From: MED-G105 sp038522945
GTDB lineage: Bacteria; Pseudomonadota; Alphaproteobacteria; Caulobacterales; Parvularculaceae
Direction of reading: 5' to 3'
Length of the DNA stretch: 64,000 nt
Assembly (NCBI GenBank): GCA_038522945.1
Contig: JBCBJV010000006.1
Location: 124,001-188,000, forward strand
A program made the position numbers and the translations under genes. This document shows positions 33,495-41,439 of this stretch, one piece after another (position 1 is the first letter of the stretch; the number at the start of each line of letters is the position of its first letter). The notes under the pieces are model-generated. The model was given only the letters and a program-made list of their open reading frames with translations. It was not told the DNA's origin and made no database searches.

Positions 33495-34238
33495 ATGTCT
33501 ATGCCGCGTATTTGGCTCTTTTTTGCCGCCGCTCTCTTGATCAATGGGTGCGCTGCAGGCGCACGCATCAAGAACATTGGGCAGGCGCCCGACCTGTCAC
33601 CGACCGAAAACCCATCGCAACACTATGGCGGACGCGTCGTTTCCATGCCGATGCCGGCAGAAAACGCGAGTGTGCAAAATGCGAACTCGCTCTGGCGCCC
33701 CGGCGCGCGGTCATTTTTCAAGGACCAGCGTGCACGCACCCGGGGCGACATCGTGACGGTTGTTATCGATATCAATGATCGCGCAAGACTTGATAACTCC
33801 ACGGAACGAACCCGGGACACAGGCGAAACGGCTCAGTTGCCAGCCTTTGGAGGGCTAGAGCAAACTCTCGTTGATATCCTTCCGGAAGGAGCGAATGCCG
33901 CACAGCTTGTGGATTTGAGCTCAGGTTCATCCGTACGCGGCGAAGGCAGCGTTGACCGACGGGAAGATGTTGAACTAACCGTTGCGGCAATCGTCACCGA
34001 GGTTCTGCCAAATGGAAATTTAGTGATCGCTGGAAAACAGGAAGTGCGGGTCAATTTTGAAGTTCGTGAACTGATTGTCACCGGGATCATTCGCCCTGAA
34101 GATATCGCCAATTCAAACCGGATCAGCCATACCCAGATTGCGGAAGCGCGCATTTCTTATGGTGGGCGCGGACAGTTGACCGACGTTCAACAGGCCCGAT
34201 ACGGCCAACAGCTCTACGATATCCTGTTCCCGTTCTAA
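33495..34238 (+). CDS. flgH: Flagellar L-ring lipoprotein FlgH
   Basis: FlgH forms the outer-membrane L ring. I start at the ATG at 33495 (MSMPRIWLFF), preceded by AAGGAGAG; the product has 247 residues. The lipobox is LINGC. Family motifs are LWRPGARSFFKDQRARTRGDIVTVVIDI, LPNGNLVIAGKQEVRVNFE, and the C-terminal VTGIIRPEDIANSNRISHTQIAEARI followed by YGQQLYDILFPF. The stop codon overlaps the stop of the convergent DCC gene. Confidence 0.95.
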   Translation: MSMPRIWLFFAAALLINGCAAGARIKNIGQAPDLSPTENPSQHYGGRVVSMPMPAENASVQNANSLWRPGARSFFKDQRARTRGDIVTVVIDINDRARLDNSTERTRDTGETAQLPAFGGLEQTLVDILPEGANAAQLVDLSSGSSVRGEGSVDRREDVELTVAAIVTEVLPNGNLVIAGKQEVRVNFEVRELIVTGIIRPEDIANSNRISHTQIAEARISYGGRGQLTDVQQARYGQQLYDILFPF

Positions 34239-34603
34239 GTCCCTGCCACAGCTTTTTGGAGATAGGGTCGCACGGGCAGGAAAGCGCGGTAGGCGAGTTC
34301 GGCAATTTGGCGCAAGCCTGGCAGGCCAATCACGTGACCAAGCCAACGCGTCGAGGGCAGTTCTTTCCAAAGTGCGATGAAAGCGTCGGCTCCACTCAAG
34401 ATCGTGCCGTTCCGATTTCGAATGTGAAAACGCTTTAAAGCAATCTCGCACGTCAATCCGTCGCAGAGGTCACTATCGTTCGATTGCGTCAGATCCAGCC
34501 AATTGATGGCATCCGCACCGCGCATGCGCCGGTAGAACTCGATTTCCTTCCGGCACAATGGACAGCCACCGTCGAAATACACACTAAATGCGCTGTTGGT
34601 CAT
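34235..34603 (-). CDS. DCC-family thiol-disulfide-like protein (DUF393)
   Basis: A 122-residue protein with the hallmark DGGCPLCRKEIEF near residues 11-23, including the CPLC pair, and the R-GADAINWLDL continuation typical of DUF393. These proteins look thioredoxin-like, but their physiological role is not established. It sits inside the flagellar locus on the opposite strand, and its stop codon overlaps that of flgH by two bases, so the two transcripts converge. Confidence 0.85.
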   Translation of the reverse strand: MTNSAFSVYFDGGCPLCRKEIEFYRRMRGADAINWLDLTQSNDSDLCDGLTCEIALKRFHIRNRNGTILSGADAFIALWKELPSTRWLGHVIGLPGLRQIAELAYRAFLPVRPYLQKAVAGT

Positions 34604-34674
34604 ATGGTCGTTACGATAACCATCTGGAGCCGGACCAACATCTCCAGGCTGCTCTCGCGCGTGAATACGATTGA

Positions 34675-35091
34675 CTAATCGTCGCGGTGAACTTTTTCCT
34701 GACGCTCGTGACGTTCCTGCGCTTCCAGGGAAAGCGTCGCGATCGGACGTGCTTCAAGACGGCGGATGCCAATCGGCTCGCCGGTCTCATCGCAATATCC
34801 GTAATCGCCGTTTTCAATTCGACGCAGAGCCGAATCAATCTTGGAGATCAACTTTCGTTGGCGGTCTCGGGTGCGCAATTCAAGGGCCTTGTCAGTTTCG
34901 CTCGAGGCACGGTCTGCGATATCTGGCAGCTGGAGGCTTTCTTCCTGCAACTGATCAAGGGTTCCCCTGCTTTCCCGGAGGATATCATCTTTCCAGGACA
35001 GAAGCTTTCGCTTGAAGTACTCACGCTGCCGCTCATTCATAAACGGCTCATCATCAGACGGACGATAATCGTCTAGTTCCGTCACCGACAT
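34675..35091 (-). CDS. dksA: DksA-type RNA polymerase regulator
   Basis: DksA acts with ppGpp on RNA polymerase. I start at the ATG at 35091 (MSVTELDDYRPSD), with AGGAG five bases before it; the product is 138 residues. The coiled coil carries DIADRASSETDKALELRTRDRQRKLISKID with the acidic tip equivalent. The zinc finger reads YCDETGEPIG and then SLEAQERHE, so three of four Cys are replaced, which is common in alphaproteobacteria and compatible with activity. The 223-base gap between it and fliX (35092-35314) holds no convincing gene. Confidence 0.9.
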   Translation of the reverse strand: MSVTELDDYRPSDDEPFMNERQREYFKRKLLSWKDDILRESRGTLDQLQEESLQLPDIADRASSETDKALELRTRDRQRKLISKIDSALRRIENGDYGYCDETGEPIGIRRLEARPIATLSLEAQERHERQEKVHRDD

Positions 35092-35314
35092 ATCCACTCC
35101 TGCAAAACACACGGCCTCGCACAGAGGCATTCATCCCATGGACGCCGATGCGACCGTTCCCCTCATTTGCGCGGCCTGTATACCGATGGCCCCACCAAGG
35201 CTCAAGCGCGATTTGATCAAACCCGCGTCAATCGCCGCTCTCGTTAGCTCAAATCTCTGAGCAAAGAGTTTCTGACGCGCATTCTTTGCGGCATGACCCA
35301 CGGGACAAGCGCTT

Positions 35315-35731
35315 TTATTCACCGAGTTTGGCCAGTTCCACCCGAGCGCGGAGGGCGATTTGATCGAGCACCCCATCGAGATCAGCGCTCGAACTTTTTT
35401 TCTTCGCAGCTGCAACATTGGAAAGAGCGCGCAGTGTCTGGCGGCTAACACGCCCCTCCAACACTTCCCGCTGAAGGTCAGCCATCATAGACAGAAGCTG
35501 GCGTCCTTGGCGAAGTGCCGTCCCCTTCCCGTCAGCTGCGACCGATTGCAGATCAAGTAACGCGTCCAGCGCAGCGACGGCCTCGGCGCGCGTCGTACCA
35601 GCCGAAGACGCAGTGCCGGGCGACTGGGAGACCGGGTCAAGTGAAAATCCCGCGGCTCCGGGACCGCCTGATGATTTGGCAGCGCCGCTTTTTTTGACTT
35701 CACTACTGGCCTTAGATGGGCCGACGCGCAT
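35315..35731 (-). CDS. fliX: Flagellar assembly regulator FliX
   Basis: FliX couples flagellar assembly to gene expression with FlbD in Caulobacter. The 138-residue product has a low-complexity Ser/Ala/Gly N-terminus and the conserved C-terminal half, DLQSVAADGKGTALRQGRQLLSMMADLQREVLEGRVSRQTL, and DQIALRARVELAKLGE. Its partner FlbD is not in the window. It is divergent from flgI and shares the promoter region, where a motif like the flgF palindrome is seen. Confidence 0.88.
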   Translation of the reverse strand: MRVGPSKASSEVKKSGAAKSSGGPGAAGFSLDPVSQSPGTASSAGTTRAEAVAALDALLDLQSVAADGKGTALRQGRQLLSMMADLQREVLEGRVSRQTLRALSNVAAAKKKSSSADLDGVLDQIALRARVELAKLGE

Positions 35732-35821
35732 TTAACCTGCTCCCGTTTCCAGAGTGGATTTAGCTTCCCGTTTGTGCCCGGAGCCTCGAAGAGGAGCGAT
35801 AACGTTTCCTTAAAGCGGCAG

Positions 35822-35834
35822 ATTTTTCCGGGCA
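35822..35834. promoter_or_regulatory. Motif shared with the flgF upstream palindrome
   Basis: The minus strand reads TGCCCGGAAAAAT; the flgF upstream region has GCCCGGCAAAAAT at 31048-31060 on the plus strand. Both lie about 60-115 bases upstream of sigma-54-like promoters of rightward flagellar genes. A FlbD-type activator site is possible. Confidence 0.4.
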
Positions 35835-35936
35835 TATTCTGCCCCTGGCGCTTGAGACCTGCAGTCTTTCTATCGGCGTTTTTCCATAATCCATTGTTTT
35901 CATTGAGTAAAAACTGGCGCGCGCAACTCGTTTTTC

Positions 35937-35953
35937 TGGCATGGGGCTCGCTA
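35937..35953 (+). promoter_or_regulatory. Sigma-54-like promoter of flgI
   Basis: TGGCAT-GGGGC-TCGCTA keeps the GG and GC dinucleotides of the sigma-54 consensus with correct spacing; two other positions differ. Transcription would begin near 35963, ahead of flgI at 36001. Confidence 0.45.
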
Positions 35954-36000
35954 ATGGGAATAGGTCGACGACTGAGCGTCGGCCCAGTTGAACGGACCTC

Positions 36001-37122
36001 ATGCGCACTTTCGCCAAAACATATCTGCTGCTGACTGCAATCCTCCTGACTCTCACCTTTACCGGTGTTGAGGCGCGCGCCGCATCACGCATCAAGGATT
36101 TGGCGGACATTGAGGGCGTACGGGAGAATATGCTGATCGGCTATGGCCTTGTGGTCGGTCTCGACGGCACCGGTGATCGGATTCGTAACACACCGTTTAC
36201 GCGCGAAAGCCTTGTTTCCATGTTGGAGCGCATGGGCGTCAATATTCGCTCCGAAGCAGTGGATACGGACAATATCGCAGCGGTGATGGTCACCGCCAAT
36301 CTGCCCGCCTTTGCTACCCAAGGGGCAAGAGTAGACGTTTCCGTCAGCGCGCTGGGAGATGCAGAAAGTTTGCGCGGCGGCGTCTTACTCGTGACCCCCC
36401 TTTATGGGGCAGACGGAGAAGTATTTGCAATTGCGCAGGGCTCCGTTGCTGTCAACGGATTTAGCGCCCGCGGTCAGGCCGCATCCCTGACTGCCGGTGT
36501 CCCCACCAATGGGCGGATTGCTAATGGTGCGGTCGTGGAGCGCGAGATTGACTTTGATCTGAATGCCATGCCGTCAGTTCGACTAGCCCTTCGCACGCCT
36601 GACTTCACCACGGCCCAACGCGTCAGTTCTGCGATCAATGCCAGGGTCGGGACCGGTACTGCAAGTGTGCTCGATCCGGGAACAGTGCGCCTTGAGGTTC
36701 CGCAGGGCTTTGACGGGCGCATGGTGGACCTCATTACATCAGTGGAAACGATCCAGGTACAGGCAGATCAACCCGCCAAGATCATTATAGATGAGGCCGC
36801 AGGCGTAGTGGTGATGGGTGATAATGTTCGCGTCTCGACGGTTGCGATTGCCCAAGGGAGTTTGACAATATCAATTGGCGAGACACCTCAGGTTAGTCAG
36901 CCTGCCCCATTTTCACAACGTGGCCAGACCGTCGTTGTCCCGCGCACCAACCTCCAGGCAGAAGAAGGCGAGCGCGAACTTCAGATCGTGGAACAAGGCG
37001 TGCGTCTGCGCGATCTCGTCGATGGCCTTAACGCACTTGGTGTCTCCCCCCGCGACTTAATCTCGATCCTGCAAGCGATAAAGGCGGCGGGCGCCCTTCA
37101 AGCTGACATCGAGGTGATCTGA
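36001..37122 (+). CDS. flgI: Flagellar P-ring protein FlgI
   Basis: FlgI forms the periplasmic P ring. The 373-residue product begins with a signal peptide (MRTFAKTYLLLTAILLTLTF, cleavage after VEARA), followed by the family motifs RIKDLADIEGVRENMLIGYGLVVGL, GTGDRIRNTPFT, SVSALGDAESLRGGVLLVTPL, and the C-terminal LRDLVDGLNALGVSPRDLISILQAIKAAGALQADIEVI. Length is standard. The stop TGA overlaps the flgJ ATG (TGATG). Confidence 0.97.
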   Translation: MRTFAKTYLLLTAILLTLTFTGVEARAASRIKDLADIEGVRENMLIGYGLVVGLDGTGDRIRNTPFTRESLVSMLERMGVNIRSEAVDTDNIAAVMVTANLPAFATQGARVDVSVSALGDAESLRGGVLLVTPLYGADGEVFAIAQGSVAVNGFSARGQAASLTAGVPTNGRIANGAVVEREIDFDLNAMPSVRLALRTPDFTTAQRVSSAINARVGTGTASVLDPGTVRLEVPQGFDGRMVDLITSVETIQVQADQPAKIIIDEAAGVVVMGDNVRVSTVAIAQGSLTISIGETPQVSQPAPFSQRGQTVVVPRTNLQAEEGERELQIVEQGVRLRDLVDGLNALGVSPRDLISILQAIKAAGALQADIEVI

Positions 37123-37490
37123 TGGATCTGCCAAACTTCAGCTTTGCTGGCAATTTGGATGCCGGTCCATTGGTCCGCACACAGCCGGAAAAGACGAATT
37201 CCACTGATGGACCCAGACAATCGGCGAGCTCGAGCCAGCTGGAAAAAGCACGCGAGGCCGCAGAAGCATTCGAAGCAATGGTCCTGTCAGAATTGCTCTC
37301 CCCCCTGATGAATTCCGTTGAGATGCCGGAACTCACCGGTGGTGGCGGGAGCAAAGCCTACGCCACCATGCTCAATGAAGAATACGCCAAAGCCATCGCC
37401 GAGGCAGGCGGGGTCGGTATCGCAGACACAGTGATGGCGGCACTGATCGATCTACAATCAACAACAACACGTCACACCGAGGGACAATAA
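37122..37490 (+). CDS. flgJ: Rod-binding protein FlgJ, without the muramidase domain
   Basis: A 122-residue protein holding only the FlgJ N-terminal rod-binding domain: AREAAEAFEAMVLSELLSPLM, then YATMLNEEYAKAIAEAGGVGIADTVMAALI. The peptidoglycan hydrolase domain present in gammaproteobacterial FlgJ is absent, as usual in alphaproteobacteria, where a separate hydrolase is needed to open the wall. It is translationally coupled to flgI and followed by a FlgN-like gene after 2 bases. Confidence 0.9.
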   Translation: MDLPNFSFAGNLDAGPLVRTQPEKTNSTDGPRQSASSSQLEKAREAAEAFEAMVLSELLSPLMNSVEMPELTGGGGSKAYATMLNEEYAKAIAEAGGVGIADTVMAALIDLQSTTTRHTEGQ

Positions 37491-37492
37491 CC

Positions 37493-37936
37493 ATGGGCGA
37501 CCCAACGCTTAATGCAGAAGAACGCATCAACGGGCTGATTAACCTTACCCGCAGCCTTTCCAATCTCATCGATCAGGAAAACCATATTCTAACATCGGAC
37601 CGCCCTGCGGGGATTGTTGGCCTACAGGAGGACAAAGCCCGCCTCGCTGGCGCTTACGCCAAGGCGATCCGGGATGTCGCCGCGAACAGAAAGATTCTTA
37701 GTGGTGCCAGCGATGCTTTGCTCTCCGAATTGAGAGAAATCACGGTCAAGTTCGAGGCAGGAGCAGAACGCCAGAAAGGCCTTCTATCTGGCGCCCAACA
37801 AGCCTCTGCAGGCCTTGTGAAAGCGGTGGCAGACGAGGTGGCGGCCACTGAGGCGGGACCCACTTATGGGGCAGCGGCCGGCGGCACACAGACAAACACC
37901 GGCAGTTCGCCGGTGTTCATCAATCAACGCACATGA
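37493..37936 (+). CDS. FlgN-like flagellar export chaperone
   Basis: A 147-residue helical protein in the position where alphaproteobacterial clusters carry a FlgN-like gene after flgI-flgJ. The pattern is RINGLINLTRSLSNLIDQENHIL, then GLQEDKARLAGAYAKAIRDV and a third helix, similar to FlgN chaperones that guard hook-associated proteins. The C-terminal 30 residues are Gly/Thr/Ala-rich. The family assignment rests on helix pattern and context. Confidence 0.7.
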   Translation: MGDPTLNAEERINGLINLTRSLSNLIDQENHILTSDRPAGIVGLQEDKARLAGAYAKAIRDVAANRKILSGASDALLSELREITVKFEAGAERQKGLLSGAQQASAGLVKAVADEVAATEAGPTYGAAAGGTQTNTGSSPVFINQRT

Positions 37937-38003
37937 AGAATATCTGACCAGCGAACCTTTAGACCCAAGGTCAAAGTGCCTGGCCCAAGCTCGCTCGGCG
38001 CCC

Positions 38004-38702
38004 TTAGTCGATGGAGAAATCGACGCCAGTGGCGTTCGAGATGGCGACTTCAACCTCAAGAGATGCATCCTGGCTGATCAGCATCCTTTGCACCGCTTCT
38101 GTCGTGATTTCTTCGTTTAACTGGGAAATCTTGCCTTTCCGCAGGCCAGAAGGAGAGGTATTGAAAGAAACCGAGGCGGTGGAACCAGACCGACTTTGGC
38201 TGAATTTTGCCATGTCTTCCAGGAACAAAGCCACTTGGAGTTTTACATTTTCACGTCCAACGCCGCCTGGCAGGAAAACGTTCCGACCAAAGATCAAAAT
38301 CTGATTCGCTGGCTCAAAGACGACGGTCGTCACGCTGGAAAGACCGTTGAACTGGTTCAGATCATCATAAGTCGCGCCAGCACTTGGCTGTGCGGTCGAG
38401 ATCATCAGCTGCATGCAGCCCCCGGCCCGTTGGGTGTCTTCACATTGGAAGAATCCGATCAGAAACTTCGCCCCGCCTGGCGTCGTCGCCTGAAGAACAG
38501 GTGCCCCACCAGACCGCTGGCTGGCGCGAACTTCCGACTGAATATTAAATTCGGAGAGCATGGCGGCGAGGTCGGAAGCGCCGACCGTTTCCAGTTGCTC
38601 GTTGCTCGATCCGAATTGATTCGCCGTTTGCGCGTAAACCGAAGGCGCAATTCCAGCAGCAAGGGCAAGCCCGGCGGCCGCTAAAATCCCCAATTTCTTC
38701 AT
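38004..38702 (-). CDS. Exported YbjN-domain protein
   Basis: A 232-residue protein with a clear signal peptide (MKKLGILAAAGLALAAGIAPSVYA) and a YbjN-like alpha/beta domain: MLSEFNIQSEVRASQRSGGAPVL, then FLIGFFQCEDTQRAGGCMQLMIST, then GLSSVTTVVFEPANQILI. Two Cys (in FFQC and GGC) may form a disulfide in the periplasm. YbjN proteins resemble type III secretion chaperones, but their function is not settled. It is convergent with the flagellar flgI operon. Confidence 0.75.
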   Translation of the reverse strand: MKKLGILAAAGLALAAGIAPSVYAQTANQFGSSNEQLETVGASDLAAMLSEFNIQSEVRASQRSGGAPVLQATTPGGAKFLIGFFQCEDTQRAGGCMQLMISTAQPSAGATYDDLNQFNGLSSVTTVVFEPANQILIFGRNVFLPGGVGRENVKLQVALFLEDMAKFSQSRSGSTASVSFNTSPSGLRKGKISQLNEEITTEAVQRMLISQDASLEVEVAISNATGVDFSID

Positions 38703-38864
38703 CGTGATCCCCTGATAGAAGCTACAGACTGTCGTTAACCTATCACATTCAGATTATTTGGCGAGTTTTTGCCGACCACAGGCGATAAACTTCTTTTTCT
38801 GGCCATGTCCCGCCACAATTTTTTCGTTAACAATACATGTGAGAGACGTGGGAAGTAGTAACCG

Positions 38865-40370
38865 ATGAAAATCTCGGCAGTCGGCATCGAATTAATCAAG
38901 CGTTTTGAAGGGCTTGAACTGGAATCGTACCAGGATATCGCAGGTATCTGGACCATTGGCTATGGCCACACGGAAACTGCCGGCCCAGATCAACGGATTA
39001 CTGAACGCGAGGCCGAACAACTTCTCAAGCAAGATCTCACGCCTCGCGAGCGCGCAGTCGACGATTTAACCAATGTGAGCATCAACCAGAATGAGTTCGA
39101 TGCGCTGGTCTCGTTTGTCTACAATGTGGGGATCGAAGCCTATCGGGGCTCGACGGCGCGGCGCCGCCTCAATCGCGGCGACCGTTTGGGAGCAGCCGAT
39201 GCGCTGACCTGGTGGAATAAAGCAACCGTCAATGGCGTCCTGGTGCAGGTAAATGGCCTGACGCGCCGGCGCGCTGCCGAACGCGCGCTCTTTTTGACGC
39301 CTGTAGAACCTATCGCCGTCAATAGCGGTGACCGCATTGAAGAAAACTCTCGCGTTACGCCAATCGAGGAGGCGCCGCGCCGGGCTAGTCTTGGCGAAAG
39401 CCGGACGCTTCAAGGCGCGACTGTCGCTGGCGGCGCTGGCGCTGCTGCGGCGACCATGGGCCGGGAAAGCGCTGAAGACCTAGATCAGCTGGAAGAAAAC
39501 ATCGAAAGCGGCACTCGGCTGACCGTGGAGCCCCACCAGGATCCACTGGAGGAAACCGGTGAGGCAAGCATCGTCCGGGATGAGCCCCCCACCGACATCT
39601 TCACGTTCGATGATGGAGCGGATGATCAAGCATCGGATGAGTCCGATGAGGTAACGGCCGATGGTGCTGCTGACGAGGCACCACCTTCAGATAGTGATAC
39701 TGAAAGCGACCCTGAAGTTGACGCTGAAACAATCGATGACGCGGAAGACGATACGGAGACAGTCGATTGCGTGCCCGTAGGTTCTGTTGAGGAGACACCC
39801 CTCGACGAGATTGTCAATGCCATTGAAGACGTCATCGATAGCGACGAGACCACCGATGCTGCCGGCACAAATGAAACGGGTTCAGATGCTTTCGATGGTT
39901 CGGATGCTTTGCCGGAATGCCCGGTTGAAGTAACAGTGGACGAGACAAGTGATGAACCAGGCGAGCAACCGGTTGAGGAAATAAGCGGCTCCGATACCGT
40001 AGGACTGGACACTGAAGATCTGTCATCGACAGAAGAACCCGACACAGAAGAACCTGACACGGAAGAACTTGACACCGAAGAACTTGATGCAGAAGAACTG
40101 GAAAGCGAAGGGACAGATGCGGTTCAAAGCGAGAGTTCCGAAGACGCGCCCGGCGACGGAGACGCCCCTCTCCAAGAAGAACAGAATGAAACAAATGATA
40201 ATGAAGGCGAGCTTATTGAAGGTGTCGAGCAGCCCCTTGATCGCCCTTCAAAGCATGAACAGCATGCTGCTGACGCTCAGATCCAACTAGCGCTCCTAGT
40301 ACTGATTGTTCTGTCGGCGGTATACATTATCTATGCTCGGATTGAAGATTGGTGGAATTTCCGGCGCTAG
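38865..40370 (+). CDS. Lysozyme-domain protein with acidic repeat linker and C-terminal membrane anchor
   Basis: A 501-residue protein. Residues 1-148 form a GH24 (T4-type) lysozyme with catalytic Glu15 (RFEGLEL), Asp24 and Thr30 (DIAGIWTIGYGHT). Residues about 150-465 are an acidic, low-complexity linker rich in Asp, Glu, Ser and Thr, with five-residue repeats (D-T-E-E-P/L) near 390-412. Residues about 472-491 (LALLVLIVLSAVYIIYARI) form a transmembrane helix, followed by a short basic tail. No N-terminal signal peptide is seen, so tail-anchored topology would leave the lysozyme in the cytoplasm unless it is exported another way. It lies beside the flagellar locus. Confidence 0.8.
   Translation: MKISAVGIELIKRFEGLELESYQDIAGIWTIGYGHTETAGPDQRITEREAEQLLKQDLTPRERAVDDLTNVSINQNEFDALVSFVYNVGIEAYRGSTARRRLNRGDRLGAADALTWWNKATVNGVLVQVNGLTRRRAAERALFLTPVEPIAVNSGDRIEENSRVTPIEEAPRRASLGESRTLQGATVAGGAGAAAATMGRESAEDLDQLEENIESGTRLTVEPHQDPLEETGEASIVRDEPPTDIFTFDDGADDQASDESDEVTADGAADEAPPSDSDTESDPEVDAETIDDAEDDTETVDCVPVGSVEETPLDEIVNAIEDVIDSDETTDAAGTNETGSDAFDGSDALPECPVEVTVDETSDEPGEQPVEEISGSDTVGLDTEDLSSTEEPDTEEPDTEELDTEELDAEELESEGTDAVQSESSEDAPGDGDAPLQEEQNETNDNEGELIEGVEQPLDRPSKHEQHAADAQIQLALLVLIVLSAVYIIYARIEDWWNFRR
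40026..40100 (+). repeat. Five tandem 15-bp repeats in the lysozyme linker
   Basis: Units at 40026, 40041, 40056, 40071 and 40086, each 15 bases, with the pattern GACACNGAAGAACYT and small drift. They encode D-T-E-E-P or D-T-E-E-L. Frame is preserved, so copy number can vary without breaking the protein. Confidence 0.75.
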
Positions 40371-40397
40371 TGTCAGTTTCTAGGCGAACACCAAACT

Positions 40398-41303
40398 CTA
40401 ATTCTGCGACAATCGCCTAGCCTGGATCCGCGTAACGCGGAGTTGGCCTGATTTAAGCGCTTCGAACCGCTCAGCCCAAAGCCGGGCCATCCTAGATAGA
40501 GCATGAAGATACTCCGCCTGCTGCTTTGTGTTCGTCAGCGTATCGACATAATCATATGCCTTGCGCCACCGCCCCCATCCTTCTGAAACAAGGGGCAGGA
40601 ACGCACGCGTTTCATCTGTAGTATCCGTCACACGAAAGCCAACGCCTTCAAGGGTACGCGTCAGGCGATCAGCAGTGACCACTGTGCCGGAGAGAGGGTG
40701 ATCAAAACACCTCTCAAACCTCGCCCACTGGCGATAGGTGGTGAAATCAATAAAGCAAAATGGGGCGTTTGGCTTTGACAGCTCAGCTGCAAAGAGTGCC
40801 AAAGCAGTTGGGTCACGCTCCTTATGCAGATCAAAAAAGCAGATGCCGCCATCGCAAATTGCGCGATTGAAGTTTGACATCGCACTTTGATAGTCTGTGA
40901 CTTTGAACCGCCCCTGACCTGCGCGAGTTGCGGCAAAGCCATGGAGCTTCCAGCGCGAGCCAGCCTTTAAGTCGGCCAGAGGGGCGCCGCCCCCAGCGCC
41001 GAGAACAGCGACGGTTGCCTTTAGCGGCAACCCAAGGGTTCGGGCGCATTTCAAGCTCCAGGATGCATCGCCAGGATCTTCTCTGCCGCCGCCCCAGATC
41101 GTTGAATTGATGATTTCGCGCGGTGGCGCCGAATTCGCCACGGGGACCGAGGCGAATGACATTCGTTTACTGATCGCTTGCCGTGTCGTGTCCGGATCAA
41201 AGGCATATCCTTCCCACCACGCATTAAATCGCTGGGCAGCGAACATCACCTCCCCGCGCCAGGGAAGCGCTGTTTTTTGGGATTTGTCATGGCCATTCGC
41301 CAT
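40398..41303 (-). CDS. Putative methyltransferase-like protein, unknown
   Basis: A 301-residue protein from the ATG at 41303 (MANGHDKSQK), which has AGGA nine bases upstream; an upstream ATG at 41390 is less likely. A motif I-like segment, ATVAVLGAGGGAPLADLKAGSRWKLHGF, suggests a Rossmann fold that binds S-adenosylmethionine. A CDGGICFFDLHKE strand and KPNAPFCFIDFTTYRQW follow, compatible with a methyltransferase core. The N- and C-terminal parts are Arg/Trp-rich. I do not recognise a named family. It is convergent with the lysozyme gene. Confidence 0.6.
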   Translation of the reverse strand: MANGHDKSQKTALPWRGEVMFAAQRFNAWWEGYAFDPDTTRQAISKRMSFASVPVANSAPPREIINSTIWGGGREDPGDASWSLKCARTLGLPLKATVAVLGAGGGAPLADLKAGSRWKLHGFAATRAGQGRFKVTDYQSAMSNFNRAICDGGICFFDLHKERDPTALALFAAELSKPNAPFCFIDFTTYRQWARFERCFDHPLSGTVVTADRLTRTLEGVGFRVTDTTDETRAFLPLVSEGWGRWRKAYDYVDTLTNTKQQAEYLHALSRMARLWAERFEALKSGQLRVTRIQARRLSQN

Positions 41304-41439
41304 GGGCGAGGTCCTAACGAAGCAAGCGTCAAAAAGGGCGAGCAATCCGCTCAGAAAAAGAGTGGAGTGCGCGCCAATAAGTGTGATCACTTGTTAAGGC
41401 TTATATTTCGTTAACCACAAAACCGGCCGTAAGGGAGGG

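Noticed and set aside
35131..35451. Leftward open frame between fliX and dksA
   Set aside because: Its first half overlaps fliX in another frame. A 56-codon segment from a GTG at 35301 remains possible, but there is no ribosome binding site or recognisable domain.
39626..40075. Ser-rich leftward open frame of 149 codons
   Set aside because: It is the antisense shadow of the acidic repeats in the lysozyme gene.
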